Below, piece after piece: positions 13,710-16,318 of a stretch of DNA of 16,318 nt (positions within the stretch are counted from its first letter, which is position 1; each line of letters starts with the position of its first letter). The notes under the pieces are model-generated. The model did not search any database. It was not told the DNA's origin and worked only from the letters and a program-made list of their open reading frames with translations. Source of the DNA: Proteobacteria bacterium SG_bin5 (GTDB taxonomy: Bacteria > Pseudomonadota > Alphaproteobacteria > Sphingomonadales > Sphingomonadaceae); the NCBI GenBank assembly GCA_002083475.1, contig LWDI01000109.1, positions 951 to 17,268 on the forward strand, given 5' to 3'. The position numbers and the translations under genes were made by a program.

Positions 13710-14111
13710 TCAGGAGCCTTGCCGGCGCCGCGCGAGCCAGGCTTTCATCTGCGCGATTTCACGCTCCTGCGCGGCGATCACGTCTTGCGCGAGGCGCCGC
13801 ACTTCGGGGTCCTTGCCATATCGCAGCGCGGTCTTCGCCATCGCGACCGCGCCTTCATGATGCGGGATCATCAGCCGCATGAAGCTTTCGTCCGCATCGG
13901 CCGAGGCCTTGCCCATCGCGCCGTGCATCGCGGCCATCGCCGAGTCGAACTCGGCGGCGGCGGGAGGGGCGGCGGGAGGGGCGGCGGGCTCGGACGGCCC
14001 ATGGCCCATCGCCGCATGATCGGGCGCGGCGGCGGTCGCCTTGGGCGTGGTGGGGGCGCTTTGCCCGCACGCGGCGAGCAACAATATCGGCACCAACGCG
14101 AGGCGCGTCAT
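13710..14111 (-). CDS. DUF305 lipoprotein
   Basis: A 133-residue lipoprotein: signal MTRLALVPILLLAAC with lipid Cys15, then a proline/alanine-rich linker (16-54) including HAAMGHG, then a DUF305 four-helix domain. The signature is FMRLMIPHHEGAVAMAK (78-93), preceded by AMHGAMG and followed by EREIAQMKAWL. DUF305 is ferritin-like, and some members bind copper or take part in copper tolerance; the His-Met rich start of the linker and the MIPHH motif agree with metal binding, which is inference. The start ATG (14109-14111) overlaps the infC stop by four bases, so it is probably co-transcribed and translationally coupled with infC, an unusual partner. Confidence 0.92.
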   Translation of the reverse strand: MTRLALVPILLLAACGQSAPTTPKATAAAPDHAAMGHGPSEPAAPPAAPPAAAEFDSAMAAMHGAMGKASADADESFMRLMIPHHEGAVAMAKTALRYGKDPEVRRLAQDVIAAQEREIAQMKAWLARRRQGS

Positions 14112-14653
14112 TTGGGCGCGAGCACCATCAGCATCTGCTTGCCCTCCATCCGGGGGTAAGCCTCGACCTTGGCGATTTCGGCGGTATCCTGCTGCACGCG
14201 TTGGAGCAGCGCCATGCCGATCTGGCCATGCGCCATTTCGCGACCACGGAAGCGCAGCGTGACCTTCACCTTGTCACCCTCGCCGATGAATTCGTGGATC
14301 TTCTTCATCTTCGTACCATAATCATGATCGTCGATGTTCGGGCGCACCTTGATCTCTTTGATCTCCTGCGCGCGCTGCGTCTTGCGCGCGGCATTGGCTT
14401 TTTTCTGCGCCTCGTATTTATATTTGCCGACGTCGAGGAATTTGGCGACGGGCGGATCGGCGTTGGGCGAGACTTCGACCAGGTCGAGCCCGACTTCCTG
14501 CGCCTGCGCGATCGCTTCGCGCGTATACATCACCCCCAAATTCTCGCCATTCTCATCGATGACGCGGACGCGGGGCGATTGAATCCATTCGTTGAAACGC
14601 GGCCCGTTCATGGGCGGCGGCGCCATCGGACGCCGGGACATGGGAGGACGGAT
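14108..14653 (-). CDS. infC: Translation initiation factor IF-3
   Basis: Initiation factor IF-3, which binds the 30S subunit, prevents joining of 50S and checks initiator tRNA and start codon. The N-terminal domain has PRVRVIDENGENLGVMYTREA and the linker KYKYEAQKK; the C-terminal domain has KEIKVRPNIDDHDY and KVKVTLRFRGREMAHG. AGGAG (14666-14662) is followed by eight bases and then ATC (14653-14651); no ATG, GTG or TTG stands in that window. The next ATG, at 14641-14639, is 20 bases from the ribosome site. infC of other bacteria starts at AUU, which IF-3 itself discriminates against, so I take ATC as the start (181 residues). The ribosomal protein genes rpmI and rplT that often follow infC are not present here; a DUF305 gene follows instead. 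Confidence 0.9.
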   Translation of the reverse strand: MRPPMSRRPMAPPPMNGPRFNEWIQSPRVRVIDENGENLGVMYTREAIAQAQEVGLDLVEVSPNADPPVAKFLDVGKYKYEAQKKANAARKTQRAQEIKEIKVRPNIDDHDYGTKMKKIHEFIGEGDKVKVTLRFRGREMAHGQIGMALLQRVQQDTAEIAKVEAYPRMEGKQMLMVLAPK

Positions 14654-14684
14654 AGGTATGGCTCCTGTGGTTGTTCGATCCCGC

Positions 14685-14713
14685 AATATAGGGGCTCGCG
14701 GCATTTTTGGCAA
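14685..14713 (-). promoter_or_regulatory. Sigma-70-type promoter of infC
   Basis: On the minus strand TTGCCA (14713-14708) is followed by exactly 17 bases and then TATATT (14690-14685). These boxes fit the vegetative sigma factor well. Transcription would begin near 14678, giving a leader of about 25 bases with AGGAG and the ATC start codon. The leader is short, so control by a large leader RNA is unlikely. Confidence 0.6.
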
Positions 14714-14765
14714 AGTCAAACGCGCGCCGGGCGTTCCCGCGACGCTGCAAAAAAAGCGCTCGGGC

Positions 14766-15002
14766 TCAGATCACATAATCGACCGTCACCAATTGCGCCT
14801 GGGCGCGGCGCTTCTCGACGAGCGTGGCGTTGAGCGCGGCGACGGTGTCGCTCCCGGCGGTTTTCCAGACGAAGGGGAAGAGGGCATGGACGCAGCAGCG
14901 CGCGCCGCCCCAGATCATGGTCAGCCCGAAGCGCGTGGCGACGCCGAAATGCTCCGCATAGCTTTCGCCGACCGAGGCGGGATGGGCGGTGAACAGGCGC
15001 AT
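14766..15002 (-). CDS. DUF6356 family small protein
   Basis: A 78-residue protein. It begins MRLFTAHPASVGESYAEHF, the typical start of the DUF6356 family, and continues VATRFGLTMIWGGARCCVHALFPFVW, a hydrophobic segment that probably enters the membrane, then a charged C-terminal tail. Function is unknown; from memory it is common in sphingomonads and related alphaproteobacteria. The ATG (15000-15002) follows GGGAG with a seven-base gap, and the frame upstream of it is only open by chance. It lies on the same strand as infC and upstream of the infC promoter; the composite repeat at 15092 separates it from the Mur ligase gene. Confidence 0.8.
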   Translation of the reverse strand: MRLFTAHPASVGESYAEHFGVATRFGLTMIWGGARCCVHALFPFVWKTAGSDTVAALNATLVEKRRAQAQLVTVDYVI

Positions 15003-15091
15003 GGTTAGGCTCCCGGGGTTGGGCCGAGCATAGCCGCGGGGCTGGGGTGGCGGCAAGGCGCTGGTATGGGGGCAAGGTTCGGGATCATTGG

Positions 15092-15299
15092 GGCTCACAC
15101 GAAGCCACGAAGGCACGAAGAAGCTGGTGTCGGAAGGGCTCGCGCGAAGACATGAGAATGCGAAGAATAAAAGCGTCGCTCCGGCGAAAGCCGGGGCCTC
15201 GAGCAACTGGAGCGCGACAGATCATAAAGGCCCCTGCTTTCGCAGGGGCGACATCGTTTTTCTAAAGCGTCTTCGTGTCTTCGTGGCTTCGTGTGAGCC
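15092..15299. repeat. Composite nested inverted-repeat element, copy 3 (AT-richer class)
   Basis: A 208-bp element with the same plan as those at 452 and 1577. The outer arms are a 29-bp unit at 15092-15120, inverted at 15271-15299, with 28 of 29 bases matching. Each unit is built on the 8-bp step CGAAGNCA (GGCTCACA CGAAGCCA CGAAGGCA CGAAG). A decayed copy of the same 29-bp unit is at 15137-15165. The inverted cores are at 15172-15198 and 15229-15255. The left core hairpin is CTCCGGC-GAAA-GCCGGGG and the right is CCCCTGC-TTTC-GCAGGGG. It lies between the DUF6356 gene and the stop codon of the Mur ligase gene, 30 bases from the latter. Confidence 0.88.
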
Positions 15300-15329
15300 A
15301 AACCGCCCCGGGCGCCTCGGCCCGAGCTT

Positions 15330-16318
15330 CTATCCGCGCCGCGCCCGCAACGCCGTCACCATCTCGGCCGCGACCGAGCTCAACGTATCGTCGCGCGCGC
15401 CCATCACCACGAGTCGGTCCCCGGCGCGCGCCTCGGCCACCAGGGTCGCCGCCGCTTCGGCGCGATCGGCGATGTGGCGCGCGGGGGCGCCGCGCGCGAC
15501 CAGATCGGCGACGATATCGGCGCTCGTCACCGCGCGCGTCACCGTGCCGCCGAAATAGGCCGGATCGCACAGCAACAGCGCGTCCTCGGGCCCCAGCCGC
15601 GCGGCGAAGGCCTCGACCAGCTCGCGCCGCATCACTTTCAGTGGGCCGAAGCCATGCGGCTGGAACAACAGCAGCAAACGCCCCGGCGCCGCGCGCAACG
15701 TGTCGAGCGTCGCGGCGATCTTGTCGGGGTTGTGCGCGAAATCGTCGATCACGCACACCCCGGCGGCCTCGCCGACCAGCTCGAAGCGGCGCTTGAGCCC
15801 CGCGAAACCCTCGATCGCCTCGGCCGCCTCGCCGAGCCCGATGCCGAGCGCGCGCGCGGCGCCCAGCGCGGCGAGCGCATTCGCCACATTGTGCCGCCCC
15901 GGCACGCGCAGCCGCACCCGGCGCGGGGAACCGCCGTGCTCCGCGAGATCGAAGCCGATCGCGAAGGGCTCGGGCGCGAGATTGGTCGCGACCAGATCGG
16001 CCGCGCCTTCCACCGCCACCGTATAGAGCCGCTCGCGCCGCAACCCCGCCGCGATCGCCGCCGCCTCGGCGTCGCCGATATTGACCACCGCCGTCTCGGC
16101 TTTGGCGGCGAAGGCGCCGAACAGCGCGCGCAATTCCTCGAGCGACTTATGATCGAGGCTGACGTTGTTGAGCACCGCGATCTTGGGCGCGTAAAGCGCG
16201 ATCGAGCCGTCGCTTTCGTCGACCTCGCTCACGTACAGCCCGGGTTCGCCGACCAGCGCCGAGGCGAAGGGCGCCTCGGGGCGCGCGAAATTCTTCATCA
16301 CCGCGCCGTTCATCACCG
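15330..16318 (-). CDS. MurC/Mpl-type Mur ligase, C-terminal part, truncated by window edge
   Basis: The last 328 or more residues of a Mur ligase; the P-loop part lies beyond the right edge. Visible are the middle domain (YVSEVDESDGSIALYAPKIAVLNNVSLDHKS) and the C-terminal domain (VPGRHNVANALAALGAARALG, then LKRRFELVG, DDFAHNPDKIAATLDTLRA, FQPHGFGPLKVM). The family joins an amino acid or peptide to UDP-N-acetylmuramate with ATP. The motifs are closest to MurC/Mpl, but differ from the classic forms (DYAHHP-type becomes DFAHNP; MurC-type NID.EH becomes NVSLDHKS). It is therefore probably a second, divergent MurC-like ligase, for example in wall recycling, and not the main MurC of the division cluster. 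The exact substrate cannot be told. Confidence 0.82.
   Translation of the reverse strand, partial: VMNGAVMKNFARPEAPFASALVGEPGLYVSEVDESDGSIALYAPKIAVLNNVSLDHKSLEELRALFGAFAAKAETAVVNIGDAEAAAIAAGLRRERLYTVAVEGAADLVATNLAPEPFAIGFDLAEHGGSPRRVRLRVPGRHNVANALAALGAARALGIGLGEAAEAIEGFAGLKRRFELVGEAAGVCVIDDFAHNPDKIAATLDTLRAAPGRLLLLFQPHGFGPLKVMRRELVEAFAARLGPEDALLLCDPAYFGGTVTRAVTSADIVADLVARGAPARHIADRAEAAATLVAEARAGDRLVVMGARDDTLSSVAAEMVTALRARRG

Noticed and set aside
14654..14719. Upstream extension of infC to base 14719
   Set aside because: This would place the infC promoter boxes and the AGGAG ribosome site inside the coding region.

Overview
The window is high-GC DNA with the look of an alphaproteobacterium, most likely a sphingomonad. 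I infer this from the gene set (alphaproteobacterial-type serC, DUF6356, extensin-like lipoprotein, DUF305 protein), from the serC leader RNA, and from several palindromic intergenic repeat families of the kind common in that group. No transposase, integrase, tRNA, rRNA or CRISPR array is visible. High GC creates very long antisense open frames (up to 737 codons), which I treat as shadows.

Layout. Bases 1-447 hold the 3' end of a 3-hydroxyacyl-CoA dehydrogenase gene (+). Bases 769-3669 hold three minus-strand genes: an SCP2-type protein, a NupC-like nucleoside transporter and a MerR/TipA-like regulator. Two large composite repeats separate the last two and follow the regulator. Bases 3777-6635 hold an unknown membrane-anchored protein (+), a small DUF4345-like membrane protein (-) and a formylglycine-type sulfatase (+). 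Bases 6700-9615 are the serC-serA operon (-) for the first two steps of serine synthesis, with a serC-type leader RNA in front and a three-hairpin repeat between the genes. Bases 9953-13704 are a plus-strand run: extensin-like lipoprotein, LOG-family protein, glyoxalase I and II (gloA-gloB, overlapping by one base), and a pair of related cysteine-rich secreted proteins overlapping by 4 bases. Bases 13710-16318 run on the minus strand: the MurC-like ligase (its start lies outside the window), a DUF6356 protein, then infC and a DUF305 lipoprotein overlapping by 4 bases.

Functional themes. SerC and SerA work together, with likely control through the leader RNA. GloA and GloB complete methylglyoxal detoxification. 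The others look like housekeeping or cell-envelope genes.

The most striking material is regulatory and intergenic. (1) Three composite elements have outer arms of degenerate 8-bp repeats around inverted GNRA-loop hairpins, in two sequence classes with the same plan. (2) Two copies of a five-stem element change sequence in every stem while keeping the pairing. (3) A TipA-like gene has a strong internal ribosome site exactly at the start of its ligand domain. (4) infC appears to start at AUC. (5) A tandem pair of secreted proteins shares exact cysteine spacing. I see no clear new defence or mobile system.
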